From the NCBI GenBank assembly GCA_963850415.1, contig CAWKLE010000003.1, forward strand, positions 682,001 to 746,000: a stretch of DNA of 64,000 nucleotides. Reading direction: 5' to 3'. Below the pieces are notes generated by a model. The model was given only the letters and a program-made list of their open reading frames with translations. It was not told the origin of the DNA and searched no databases. The stretch is from VAXT01 sp963850415. GTDB lineage: Bacteria; Actinomycetota; Thermoleophilia; Gaiellales; Gaiellaceae. Below, in pieces: positions 55,720 through 63,504 of the stretch; position 1 is the stretch's first letter; the number at the start of each line of letters is the position of its first letter. Position numbers and translations under genes: made by a program.

Positions 55720-57069
55720 GTGCCGCCCGAGAAGCTCGTCCTGATCGTCATCGACGGGCTCACGCCCGCCATGCTCGAGCGCGCCGTCGAGTCCGAGGAC
55801 GTGCCCGCGCTCCGCTTCCTGATGGGCCGTGGTGAATACCGGCGGGCCGTGACGACGTTCCCTTCACTGACCCCGGTCTGCCTCTCCTCGATCGCGACCG
55901 GTGCGCATCCGGACGTCCACGAGATCCCGCACCTCGTCTGGTACCACCGCGGAGAGCAGCGGCTCGTCGAGTACGGCTCGTCGTTCGGCGCCGTCCGGGC
56001 CGCGGGCACGACCCGCACGATCCGCGACGTGGTCTTCAACCTGAACGAGGAGCACCTCTCGAAGGAGGCCGTGACGGTGTTCGAGGCGCTCGAGGCCCAG
56101 GGGCGCGTGACCGCCGCGGTGAACATGGTCTGCTACCGCGGGCCTGTGCGGCACGCTCCGCTCGTCCCCTGGCTGACGCGCCCCGCGTACGGGCCGAGCC
56201 GCTTCTTCTACTTCAACCTGTTCGAGTCGGACGTGACCGGATCGCCGCTCGCGGTCCGCACCCGCGCGCGCGGGTCCGTGGACGAGTACGCGAGGGTCGT
56301 CGGCCGCTGGCTCGTCACGAGGGACGGCTTCGACTTCCTCGTCTTCTACCTTCCGGACTACGACTTCGCGTCCCACGCCGCCGGCCCGGAGGTCGCGCAC
56401 GCCGCTCTCGCGCACGCCGACCGGGCGATCGCGACGCTGTTCGAGGCGGCGGGCGGGCCGGAGGAGTTCCTCGCGCGCTACGCGGTGCTCCTCTGCTCGG
56501 ACCACGGGCAGACGCGGGTCGAGCGCGCGGTCCGGCTCGAGGAGTCATTCAGGGGCCTGACGCTCTTCCACCGCGGCAACGGCCGCGCGGCGGAGCTGGC
56601 CGTGACGGCGTCCAACCGGGCCGGGATGGTCTACCGCCTGCCCGGCTGCCGGGAGAGCCCGAGGGAGCTGGCCGAGCGCCTCGACGGCGGCGGTCACGTG
56701 GTCCTGTTCCGGGAAGAGGGGCCCGTGGTCGCTCGAAGGGACGGCGACGAGCTTCGCTTCGCCCCGTCGGCTGACGGCTGGGAGACGAGCGGCGCCTCCG
56801 AGGTGCTCGGTCAACCCGATGCACTCGAGCGTGCCTGGGCCGCGCTCGCGAACCCGAACGCCGGCGACCTCGTCGTCTCGGCGGCGCCCGGGGTCGAGTT
56901 CGCCGACCTCGGTGGACGCCACCACGTGGGCGGGGGGAGCCACGGCTCGCTCGAGACGGGCGACTCCGAGGTGCCGATGCTCTCGATCGGAGCCGGGCCG
57001 CCTCCGGCGAGGATCGTCGACGTGACGCCCCGCGTGCTCGACCATTTCGGCGTCTCCCATGAGCGCTGA
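55720..57069 (+). CDS. alkaline phosphatase / nucleotide pyrophosphatase family protein
   Basis: The 449-residue protein has an alkaline-phosphatase-superfamily core: LVLIVIDGLTPAMLERAVES with the first Asp ligand, the Thr nucleophile region TTFPSLTPVCLSSIATGAHP, LVFYLPDYDFASHAAGPEVA with Asp and His ligands and CSDHGQTRVERAV with a further Asp-His pair, and the last His in GGSHGSLETGDSEVPM. It would cleave phosphodiesters; no signal peptide is visible, so it acts in the cytoplasm or by another route. It overlaps pcm by 11 nt. Confidence 0.85.
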   Translation: MPPEKLVLIVIDGLTPAMLERAVESEDVPALRFLMGRGEYRRAVTTFPSLTPVCLSSIATGAHPDVHEIPHLVWYHRGEQRLVEYGSSFGAVRAAGTTRTIRDVVFNLNEEHLSKEAVTVFEALEAQGRVTAAVNMVCYRGPVRHAPLVPWLTRPAYGPSRFFYFNLFESDVTGSPLAVRTRARGSVDEYARVVGRWLVTRDGFDFLVFYLPDYDFASHAAGPEVAHAALAHADRAIATLFEAAGGPEEFLARYAVLLCSDHGQTRVERAVRLEESFRGLTLFHRGNGRAAELAVTASNRAGMVYRLPGCRESPRELAERLDGGGHVVLFREEGPVVARRDGDELRFAPSADGWETSGASEVLGQPDALERAWAALANPNAGDLVVSAAPGVEFADLGGRHHVGGGSHGSLETGDSEVPMLSIGAGPPPARIVDVTPRVLDHFGVSHER

Positions 57070-57703
57070 TCAGGACGCCCGGCACCGGATGGTCGAGGAC
57101 CAGCTCCGCGCGCGGGACATCGTCGACCAACGCGTGCTGGAAGCGATGGAGCGTGTGCCGCGCGAGCTCTTCGTCCCCGCCGGCGAGCACCACCGCGCCT
57201 ACGCCGACGCCGCGCTTCCGATCGGGCACGGGCAGACGATCTCGCAGCCGTACATGGTCGCGCGCATCGCCGAGGCGCTGGGGCTGAGGGGCGGAGAGAA
57301 GGTGCTCGACGTCGGCACCGGGTCCGGCTACCAGGCGGCGGTGCTCGCGGAGCTCGCGGGCGAGGTGCACACGATCGAGCGCATCCCCGAGCTAGCAGAG
57401 GAGGCGGGGGAGAACCTCGCCGCTGCCGGCTACGAGCGCGTGCAGGTGCACGTCGGCGACGGATCGCTCGGCCTGCCCGACGAGGCGCCGTTCACTGCGA
57501 TCGCGGTTGCGGCCGCGGCGCCCGGGCTCCCCGAGCTCCTGTACGAGCAGCTGGAGCCGCGTGGACGCCTTACGGTCCCGGTCGGCGGGCGCTGGGGCCA
57601 GCGGCTGGAGGTGATCGTGCGCAGCCCGGAAGGGCCCGCCGTCGTGCATTCGGTTCCGTGCCGCTTCGTGCCGCTCGTCGGAGAACAGGGTTTCCGCACA
57701 TGA
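57059..57703 (+). CDS. pcm: protein-L-isoaspartate O-methyltransferase
   Basis: The 214-residue protein has the Pcm signatures: MVEDQLRARDIVDQRVLEAM, RELFVPAGEHHRAYADAALP, GHGQTISQPYMVARIAEAL and the SAM motif KVLDVGTGSGYQAAVLAELA. It methylates isoaspartyl residues for repair of damaged protein. It ends at 57703, followed by a hairpin with T/A arms. Start and stop overlap with the upstream phosphodiesterase-like gene suggests co-expression. Confidence 0.92.
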   Translation: MSADQDARHRMVEDQLRARDIVDQRVLEAMERVPRELFVPAGEHHRAYADAALPIGHGQTISQPYMVARIAEALGLRGGEKVLDVGTGSGYQAAVLAELAGEVHTIERIPELAEEAGENLAAAGYERVQVHVGDGSLGLPDEAPFTAIAVAAAAPGLPELLYEQLEPRGRLTVPVGGRWGQRLEVIVRSPEGPAVVHSVPCRFVPLVGEQGFRT

Positions 57704-57704
57704 A

Positions 57705-57726
57705 TTTTTCGCCCCCGGGCGAAAAA
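57705..57726. terminator. bidirectional hairpin TTTTTCGCC...GGCGAAAAA
   Basis: Nine-bp perfect arms with a 4-nt loop directly after the pcm stop. The arms carry T5 and A5 tracts, so it can terminate transcripts in either direction. A second weak hairpin (GCCCCA...TGGGGC, 57733-57755) follows within the 79-bp gap. Confidence 0.7.
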
Positions 57727-57782
57727 TGTGAAGCCCCACGGCGAAGCCATGGGGCGAACTGCACAAGGGCGGAGTCCGCAAC

Positions 57783-58049
57783 GTGAAACGCGCGCAGGTC
57801 GTCGTGCGCGGGGCCGTGCAGGGCGTCTTCTTCAGGGTCGAGGCGAGTGACCGGGCACGCTCGCTCGGAGTTGCCGGCTGGGTTCGGAACACGGCGGACG
57901 GCTCTGTCGAGGCGGTCTTCGAAGGCGAGGACGACCGGGTCGACTCGATGGTCGACTGGTGCAGGCGGGGGCCTGGAGGTGCGCGCGTCGACGATGTCGA
58001 GGTGACCTGGTCCGAGCCGCAGGGCGAAGCCGGCTTCTCGATCCGGTGA
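57783..58049 (+). CDS. acylphosphatase
   Basis: The 88-residue protein has the acylphosphatase motifs: VVVRGAVQGVFFRVEASDRA, with the catalytic Arg in FFR, and GVAGWVRNTADGSVEAVFEG, with the catalytic Asn in VRN. It hydrolyses acylphosphates such as acetyl phosphate or carbamoyl phosphate. The start is GTG. Its stop overlaps GTG 58046 of the next gene as GTGA. Confidence 0.92.
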   Translation: MKRAQVVVRGAVQGVFFRVEASDRARSLGVAGWVRNTADGSVEAVFEGEDDRVDSMVDWCRRGPGGARVDDVEVTWSEPQGEAGFSIR

Positions 58050-58348
58050 GCTTCCACGTCACACGGTCCAGGCACAATGGGACGCGCGTGACCGGGGTCG
58101 AGCATCTCAACAGGCGCGTCGTCCTGGACGGCATCGAGCTGGGCCGCGTGGTCGACGTGATCCTCGACGGGACGGGCGAGCGACCCGTCGGCTTCGACGT
58201 CCTCTGCGGAGACGGCAGCCACCGGTTCCTGCCCTACGCGACGGCACTCCTCGACGGCGAGACGGTCGAGGTCGGATCGCCGCTCGTGCTGCTCGGGCGC
58301 GACCAGCTCGAGTTCTACCGCCGGCACGGCCGCGCCCTCCGCTCCTAG
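58046..58348 (+). CDS. PRC-barrel-like protein
   Basis: The product has about 100 residues, with the core VEHLNRRVVLDGIELGRVVD and VILDGTGERPVGFDVLCGDG, a PRC-like set of strands, then RFLPYATALLDGETVEVGSP. I place it in the PRC-barrel-like group with modest confidence. The start is either GTG 58046, overlapping the acylphosphatase stop as GTGA, or GTG 58088. The function is unknown. Confidence 0.6.
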   Translation: MSFHVTRSRHNGTRVTGVEHLNRRVVLDGIELGRVVDVILDGTGERPVGFDVLCGDGSHRFLPYATALLDGETVEVGSPLVLLGRDQLEFYRRHGRALRS

Positions 58349-58376
58349 CCGGGAGGCGCTGCTACGCTCGCGCGCT

Positions 58377-58808
58377 GTGAGCAACGGGGCGTCGAGCATC
58401 GCGACGCGGGCGACGAGCGCGCTTCGGCGGCCGCACAACTGGGTCCAGCTCGCAAAGTTCTGCACGGTCGGCGTGGTCGGCTATGCGGTCAACCTCCTCG
58501 TCTACACGACACTCGTGCACTCCGGCATGCACTACAACCTCGCCGCGGCGTGCTCCTTCCTCGTCGCGGTCACGAACAACTACACCTGGAATCGTCTCTG
58601 GACGTTCCGCGGACAGCGTGGCCACGTCGGCTACCAGGGTCTCCGCTTCTTCGTCGTGTCGTTGCTCGCGCTCGCCGCCAACGAGCTGCTGCTGACCGCT
58701 CTCGTCGCCGGCGGCGTGGGGAAGGTCGTCGGGCAGGCGATCGCGATCGTGCTCGTCACGCCGATCAACTTCGTCGGCAACAAGCTCTGGTCGTTCCGGC
58801 GTCGGTAG
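58377..58808 (+). CDS. GtrA family membrane protein
   Basis: The 143-residue protein has four membrane helices and GtrA features: LAKFCTVGVVGYAVNLLVYT, ACSFLVAVTNNYTWNRLWTF and INFVGNKLWSF at the end. GtrA proteins flip polyprenyl-linked sugars or assist glycosyltransferases. GTG 58377 is 8 nt after TACGCT (58363-58368). It is upstream of two polyprenyl-dependent glycosyltransferase-like genes, a sensible neighbourhood. Confidence 0.88.
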   Translation: MSNGASSIATRATSALRRPHNWVQLAKFCTVGVVGYAVNLLVYTTLVHSGMHYNLAAACSFLVAVTNNYTWNRLWTFRGQRGHVGYQGLRFFVVSLLALAANELLLTALVAGGVGKVVGQAIAIVLVTPINFVGNKLWSFRRR

Positions 58809-58812
58809 CGAG

Positions 58813-60576
58813 GTGACGCGGCGAGTCGTCCTCGCCCTGCTCGCCGCCGCGGTGCTCGCTCCGGCCGCGCACGCAGCGACCGGCACGGGCACGACTCAGG
58901 AGCTCCCCGGCTCGTTCAGGCCCAAGACCGGGCCGGCGACCCTGAACGAGAAGCGCGCGACCGCGATCTTCCTCCGCGACGACAAGGTGGCTGACTGGCT
59001 CGGCCGCTACCCGAGCAAGGACCGCGTCACCGACGCGACCTTCGACAGGGATCGGCGCGACTGGCAGGTCGGAGTCTGGTCGAGCTCGGCCGGCGAGATC
59101 GCGACGGGACGCGTGGACGACGAGACGGGCGCCGTGACCGAGGCCTGGACCGGGCCGCAGGTCGCCTGGAAGATGGCCCGCGGCGGGAGCGGCGCCTTCG
59201 GCGGGCGGGAGATCAACCGCCTCCCGATCTGGCTCGGCCTGTGCGCGATCTTCCTGATCGGCCTCGCCGACTTCCGCAAGCCGCTGACGATGCGGAACCT
59301 CGACCTCGTCGTGCTGCTGTCGTTCTCGGTCTCGCTGTGGTTCTTCAACCGCGGCGACATCTTCACGGCGGTCCCGCTCGCCTATCCGCCGATGGCCTAT
59401 TTGCTGGCGAGGATGGTCTGGTCGGCGTGGCGCGGCGGGCCCGAGCGGGGGCGGCCGGTGTGGCCGGTCTGGCTGCTCGCCTCGGCGACGGTCTTCCTCG
59501 TCGGGTTCCGCGTCGGCTTGAACGTGCGCAGCTCGAACGTGATCGACGTCGGCTACTCGGGCGTGATCGGAGCCGAACGGATCGTGCACGGGCAGTCCCC
59601 GTACGGGCACATGCCACGCGAGGGAAGCCTGAAGGCGTGCGGCCCTGCGGACGCTGACGGCGAGATCCGGGCGCGAGTCCAGACGAACGGCCGCTGCGAG
59701 TCTGCGAACGAGCGCGGCGACACGTACGGGCCCGTCGCCTATGAGTCGTACATCCCGGGGTACCTGCTGCTCGGCTGGAGTGGGAAATGGGACCGCTTGC
59801 CTGCCGCGCACGCGACGGCGCTGCTCTTTGACCTGCTCGCGCTGCTCGGACTGGCCCTGCTCGGACGCCGCTTCGGCGGTACCCGCCTGGCCGCGACGCT
59901 TCCGTTCGCGTGGGCCGCGTACCCGTTCACGCAGTACGTGTCGAGCTCGAACACGAACGACGCGATCATGCCCGTGTTCCTGATCTTCGGCTTCTGGCTC
60001 GTCACCTCCGCGTTCGCGCGCGGCGCGTTCCTCGGCCTGGCGGGGTGGACGAAGTTCGGCGCGTTACTGCTCGTCCCTTTGTGGGGCTCCTATCCCGAGG
60101 GCCGGCGCCTCTCCGGAAAGGTCCTGTTTGCAGGAGGTTTTGCGCTGGCGACGGCCGCTGCGTTCTCGATCTTGCTCCTCGAGCCGAATCCCGCGCACGC
60201 GGCGCGCGTCTTCTGGGACCGCACCTTCGGCTGGCAGGTCGGCCGCGACTCGCCGTTCTCGATCTGGGGCTGGGGCCAGTACCACGCCGCGGGGATTCCC
60301 GACCTCGGCCCCTTCCAGCAGATCGCGATCGCGCTGCTCGTCGCGGGTGCGATCGCCTGCTACTTCGTCCCGCGCCACAAGACACCGCTCCAGCTGGCCG
60401 CCCTGACCGCGGCCGTCCTGATCGGCTTCGAGCTCACGCTCACGCACTGGTTCTACCTCTACATCCCGTGGTTCTTCCCCTTCGTCGCCTTCGTCGTGCT
60501 GGTTGCCCGCCGCCGACGGGTGGAGACTGTGCCGGCGCATGACGACGCTGAGCGCGAGCTCGTCCCGGCCGGCTGA
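58813..60576 (+). CDS. GT87-like polytopic glycosyltransferase
   Basis: The 587-residue protein begins with a signal-like sequence (VVLALLAAAVLAPAAHAATG), a roughly 120-residue exterior domain and about ten membrane helices (LPIWLGLCAIFLIGLADF, LDLVVLLSFSVSLWFFNRGD and later VRSSNVIDVGYSGVIGAERI). This is the GT-C/GT87 type, using polyprenyl-phosphate mannose or similar donors. Substrate is unknown. GTG start. It overlaps the next gene by 38 nt. Confidence 0.78.
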   Translation: MTRRVVLALLAAAVLAPAAHAATGTGTTQELPGSFRPKTGPATLNEKRATAIFLRDDKVADWLGRYPSKDRVTDATFDRDRRDWQVGVWSSSAGEIATGRVDDETGAVTEAWTGPQVAWKMARGGSGAFGGREINRLPIWLGLCAIFLIGLADFRKPLTMRNLDLVVLLSFSVSLWFFNRGDIFTAVPLAYPPMAYLLARMVWSAWRGGPERGRPVWPVWLLASATVFLVGFRVGLNVRSSNVIDVGYSGVIGAERIVHGQSPYGHMPREGSLKACGPADADGEIRARVQTNGRCESANERGDTYGPVAYESYIPGYLLLGWSGKWDRLPAAHATALLFDLLALLGLALLGRRFGGTRLAATLPFAWAAYPFTQYVSSSNTNDAIMPVFLIFGFWLVTSAFARGAFLGLAGWTKFGALLLVPLWGSYPEGRRLSGKVLFAGGFALATAAAFSILLLEPNPAHAARVFWDRTFGWQVGRDSPFSIWGWGQYHAAGIPDLGPFQQIAIALLVAGAIACYFVPRHKTPLQLAALTAAVLIGFELTLTHWFYLYIPWFFPFVAFVVLVARRRRVETVPAHDDAERELVPAG

Positions 60577-61798
60577 CGCGAGTTTCGCCCTCGCGGCGAC
60601 GCTTGTCGCGTGCGTGCTGTTCCTCGTCGGCTGGGGCGTGCTCCACCGCGGGTTCTTCACGCATGACCGGATCGTCGACACGCCGGTCTACGAGCGCTAC
60701 GGCTCCGCGATCGACTCCGGGCAGGTGCCGTACCGGGACTTCGCGCTCGAGTATCCGCCGGGCGCCCTGCCGGTGTTCGCGCTGCCCGCGCTCGGCGGAG
60801 CGCACGGGGATACGTTTCGCCGCCGCTTCGAGCTCGAGCTGGCGTTCCTGGGCGAGGTGATCGTCATCTGCCTGGCCGTCGCGCTCGTCGCGCTCGGCGC
60901 CGGGAGGCGGCGCGTGCTCGCCGTGCTCGGGTTTTCCGCGCTCGCCGTAGTCGCGCTGGGGCCGGTCGTGCTCTCGCGGTTCGACCTCTGGCCCGCGGCG
61001 TTGACCGCAGCCGCGCTGGCCGCGCTCCTGAGCGGGCGGCTCCGGCTCGGGCACCTCGCGCTCGGCGCGGCGGTCGCCGCCAAGCTCTATCCGGCCGTGC
61101 TCGTGCCGCTGACACTCGTCTACGTCTGGCGGCGCAAGGGCAGGCGAGAGGCCTTGCTCTGCGGGGGTCTCCTCCTGCTGGTCCTGACCCTCGCGTTCGT
61201 CCCGTTCCTGGTCGTCGCTCCGCACGGCGTGGCGCACAGCGTTGGGACCCAGGCGGCGCGCCCGCTGCAGATGGAGAGCCTCGGCGCTGCCCTTCTCCTC
61301 GTCGGGCACAACCTCTTTGGCTTCGGCCTGACGATGGACTCGAGCCACGGCTCGCAGAACCTGGCCGGGACCGCGCCGGATGTGCTTGCCGTCGCGCTCT
61401 CGGTGCTTCAGGTCGCGGCGCTGGTCGCGACCTGGATCCTGTTCGCCCGCGGGCCGGCCACCCGCGAGCGGCTGCTCCTCGCGAGCGCGGCGGCTCTGGT
61501 CGCGTTCGTCGCGCTCGGCAAGGTGCTCTCGCCGCAGTTCCTGATCTGGTTGATCCCGGTCGTCCCCCTCGTCCAGGGGCGGCGCGGCCTGACCGCGTCC
61601 CTGCTGCTCGCGGCCGCGCTCGTCGTCACGCAGCTCTGGTTCCCGTACCGCTACTGGGACCTGGCGCTGCACTTCGGTGCGCTCGAGTCCTGGCTCGTGC
61701 TGATCCGCGACCTCGTGCTCGTCGCGCTCTTCGCGTACCTCGCGCGCGGGCTAGTCGACCGAGACCCGGAACGTCTCGCAGCTCGTAGCGCGGCCTGA
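60539..61798 (+). CDS. GT87-like polytopic glycosyltransferase
   Basis: The 419-residue protein has ten membrane segments and the GT-C features DTPVYERYGSAIDSGQVPYR and DFALEYPPGALPVFALPALG (the acidic catalytic region of the first loop), followed by RFDLWPAALTAAALAALLSG and VLSPQFLIWLIPVVPLVQG. It likely adds a sugar from a lipid donor on the outer face. ATG 60539 overlaps the previous gene. The end converges with the YmdB-type gene, overlapping by 48 nt. Confidence 0.8.
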   Translation: MTTLSASSSRPADASFALAATLVACVLFLVGWGVLHRGFFTHDRIVDTPVYERYGSAIDSGQVPYRDFALEYPPGALPVFALPALGGAHGDTFRRRFELELAFLGEVIVICLAVALVALGAGRRRVLAVLGFSALAVVALGPVVLSRFDLWPAALTAAALAALLSGRLRLGHLALGAAVAAKLYPAVLVPLTLVYVWRRKGRREALLCGGLLLLVLTLAFVPFLVVAPHGVAHSVGTQAARPLQMESLGAALLLVGHNLFGFGLTMDSSHGSQNLAGTAPDVLAVALSVLQVAALVATWILFARGPATRERLLLASAAALVAFVALGKVLSPQFLIWLIPVVPLVQGRRGLTASLLLAAALVVTQLWFPYRYWDLALHFGALESWLVLIRDLVLVALFAYLARGLVDRDPERLAARSAA

Positions 61799-62530
61799 GC
61801 CGTCGCATTCGAGGAGCGCTCCCTCCAGGCGGATGCCCCCCTCGGCGGTCTCGAACCGGACCGGGATCCCGGTCCGCATGCGCTGGATCGCCAGCTCGGC
61901 TTTCACGCCGATCACAGAGTCGTGCGGGCCGGTCATGCCCGCGTCGGTGATCGCGGCCGTTCCGCCCGGCTGAACGCGCGCGTCGTTCGTCTGCACGTGC
62001 GTGTGCGTCCCGAAGACGGCCGTCACCTGCCCGTCGAGGTAGCGGGCCAGCGCCACCTTCTCGCTCGTCGCCTCTCCATGGAAGTCGACGACGATGATCG
62101 GCGTCTCGCGCTTCGCCTCCTCGACGAGCTCGTCGACGACCTCGAACGGCGTCACCGCCGGAGCCATGAACAGGTCGCCGAGGAGGTTGATCACCCCGAC
62201 GCGGGCCCCGTCACGAGCTGCGATCACCGTCGAGCCGCGCCCGGGCGACGAGCCGGCCAGGTTCGCCGGACGGATCACGCGGTCGGTTCCGGACAGGTAG
62301 GGGATGATCTCGCGGCGCCGCCAGACGTGGTTCCCGAGCGTGATCACGTCCACGCCCGAGGCGAGCAGCGCGTCGGCGATCTTCGGCGTGATCCCGAGCC
62401 CGTCGGCTGCGTTCTCGCCGTTCGCGATCACGAAGTCCAGCCCGAGCTCGTCGCGCAGCCCGGGGATCCGCTCCTCGACCGCGCGGCGGCCGGGGCGCCC
62501 GTTCACGTCTGCGACGAAGAGGATCTTCAG
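61751..62530 (-). CDS. TIGR00282/YmdB-type metallophosphoesterase (CTG start)
   Basis: The 259-residue protein has the family signatures LKILFVADVNGRPGRRAVEE, DFVIANGENAADGLGITPKI, VITLGNHVWRRREIIPYL, VDFHGEATSEKVALARYLDG and VFGTHTHVQTNDA. YmdB is a 2',3'-cyclic nucleotide phosphodiesterase involved in RNA turnover. Homologues start MKIL, and here the codon for that Met is CTG 62530. It overlaps the stop of the upstream M23 gene as CTGA, and there is no ATG, GTG or TTG at this position. It is the best evidence in this window for CTG initiation. Confidence 0.85.
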   Translation of the reverse strand: MKILFVADVNGRPGRRAVEERIPGLRDELGLDFVIANGENAADGLGITPKIADALLASGVDVITLGNHVWRRREIIPYLSGTDRVIRPANLAGSSPGRGSTVIAARDGARVGVINLLGDLFMAPAVTPFEVVDELVEEAKRETPIIVVDFHGEATSEKVALARYLDGQVTAVFGTHTHVQTNDARVQPGGTAAITDAGMTGPHDSVIGVKAELAIQRMRTGIPVRFETAEGGIRLEGALLECDGSGRATSCETFRVSVD

Positions 62531-63306
62531 GGCGTAGCCAGCGTGGCCGCAGGGTGGATCTCGAACGAGACGTGGTTGCCCGCGTCCTGCGTGTACCGCG
62601 CGAGCGCCTGCTGCTCGACGTGCGAGAAGTCGATGATCGTGCCGATCTTCGAGATCGACGCGGCCACCGACGACCCGACGGTCAGCGCAGGATCGGGACG
62701 GAGGTGCGTGACGCGCACGACGAGGGCGGGCGTGCTCGTGGGCTGGATGTCGATCCGCGACCCGAACGTCTGGCCGCGGAGCGTCAGCGGCGTGATCCCG
62801 ACGATCGTCCCGTCGACCGGCGAGTAGACGTCGGTGCCCACGGCGGCGCCGACGTCGAGCGACGCGGTGCTCGGTCCGCTCTCGCCGCCGAGCATGTAGT
62901 ACGACAGCCCGTGCCCGTTCCCGCCGAAGAGCTTGCTCGCGATCCGCTGCAGGAGCCCCTCGTTGGCTTGCCGGCCCACCGGCTCCATCGCGAGCGCGCC
63001 GCCGCCCACCGCGTGGTAGCCGATCGCCGTGACGCGGTCCTGGGCGATCGGGATCTGCAGCCTGAGCGACCCCCGGAGCGCGACGACCTGCGGGCGCGGC
63101 TGACCGGCCGGCAGGAACCGATTCGCGGGCGCGGGCCGCGTCTGTGTGGGCTGGGACGAGCCGCTGTTCGCGAAGGCGGTGAGCAGGAACGTGACGATGA
63201 GCGCAATCGAAACCGCGATCAGGCCGGCAATACGCCGGGTTCTTCGTCTCGCCAAGGCTCGAGCCTTGGACGTGCGGCGCGCCTGCCCGGCAGGGGGCGA
63301 AGGCAT
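62527..63306 (-). CDS. M23-like peptidoglycan peptidase domain protein
   Basis: The 259-residue protein has an N-terminal basic region and one membrane anchor (IAGLIAVSIALIVTFLLTAF), then a lysostaphin-type domain with DVYSPVDGTIVGITPLTLRG and THLRPDPALTVGSSV, ending GNHVSFEIHPAATLA. The metal ligands of active M23 enzymes are incomplete: the first His of the HxxxD motif is not seen. It may therefore be a regulator or binding protein. ATG 63306 follows TACGGT (63319-63314) by 7 nt. It overlaps the YmdB gene as CTGA. Confidence 0.72.
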   Translation of the reverse strand: MPSPPAGQARRTSKARALARRRTRRIAGLIAVSIALIVTFLLTAFANSGSSQPTQTRPAPANRFLPAGQPRPQVVALRGSLRLQIPIAQDRVTAIGYHAVGGGALAMEPVGRQANEGLLQRIASKLFGGNGHGLSYYMLGGESGPSTASLDVGAAVGTDVYSPVDGTIVGITPLTLRGQTFGSRIDIQPTSTPALVVRVTHLRPDPALTVGSSVAASISKIGTIIDFSHVEQQALARYTQDAGNHVSFEIHPAATLATP

Positions 63307-63491
63307 GCGCGGCACCGTAACCGATGTTTGTTCGTCCTGCAAAGACGCACCGGACGCACGGCTTTGTAGGAGCGAGAGCCTCGGCGAGGGCGGAGCTTCC
63401 TCCCACGCGTCCGGAAGCTCGAGCGCAAGGGATCCCTCCTCGAACGCGGACCAGTCCCACGCAGGCGGCCTGAGCGTCAGGACCTGCGCGG

Positions 63492-63497
63492 TACGAT
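63492..63497 (+). promoter_or_regulatory. -10 hexamer TACGAT of the AI-2E gene
   Basis: TACGAT ends 7 nt before ATG 63505, a leaderless arrangement. The 198-bp region 63307-63504 holds this and the minus-strand TACGGT for the M23 gene; no other gene is evident. Confidence 0.5.
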
Positions 63498-63504
63498 TGC
63501 CGTC

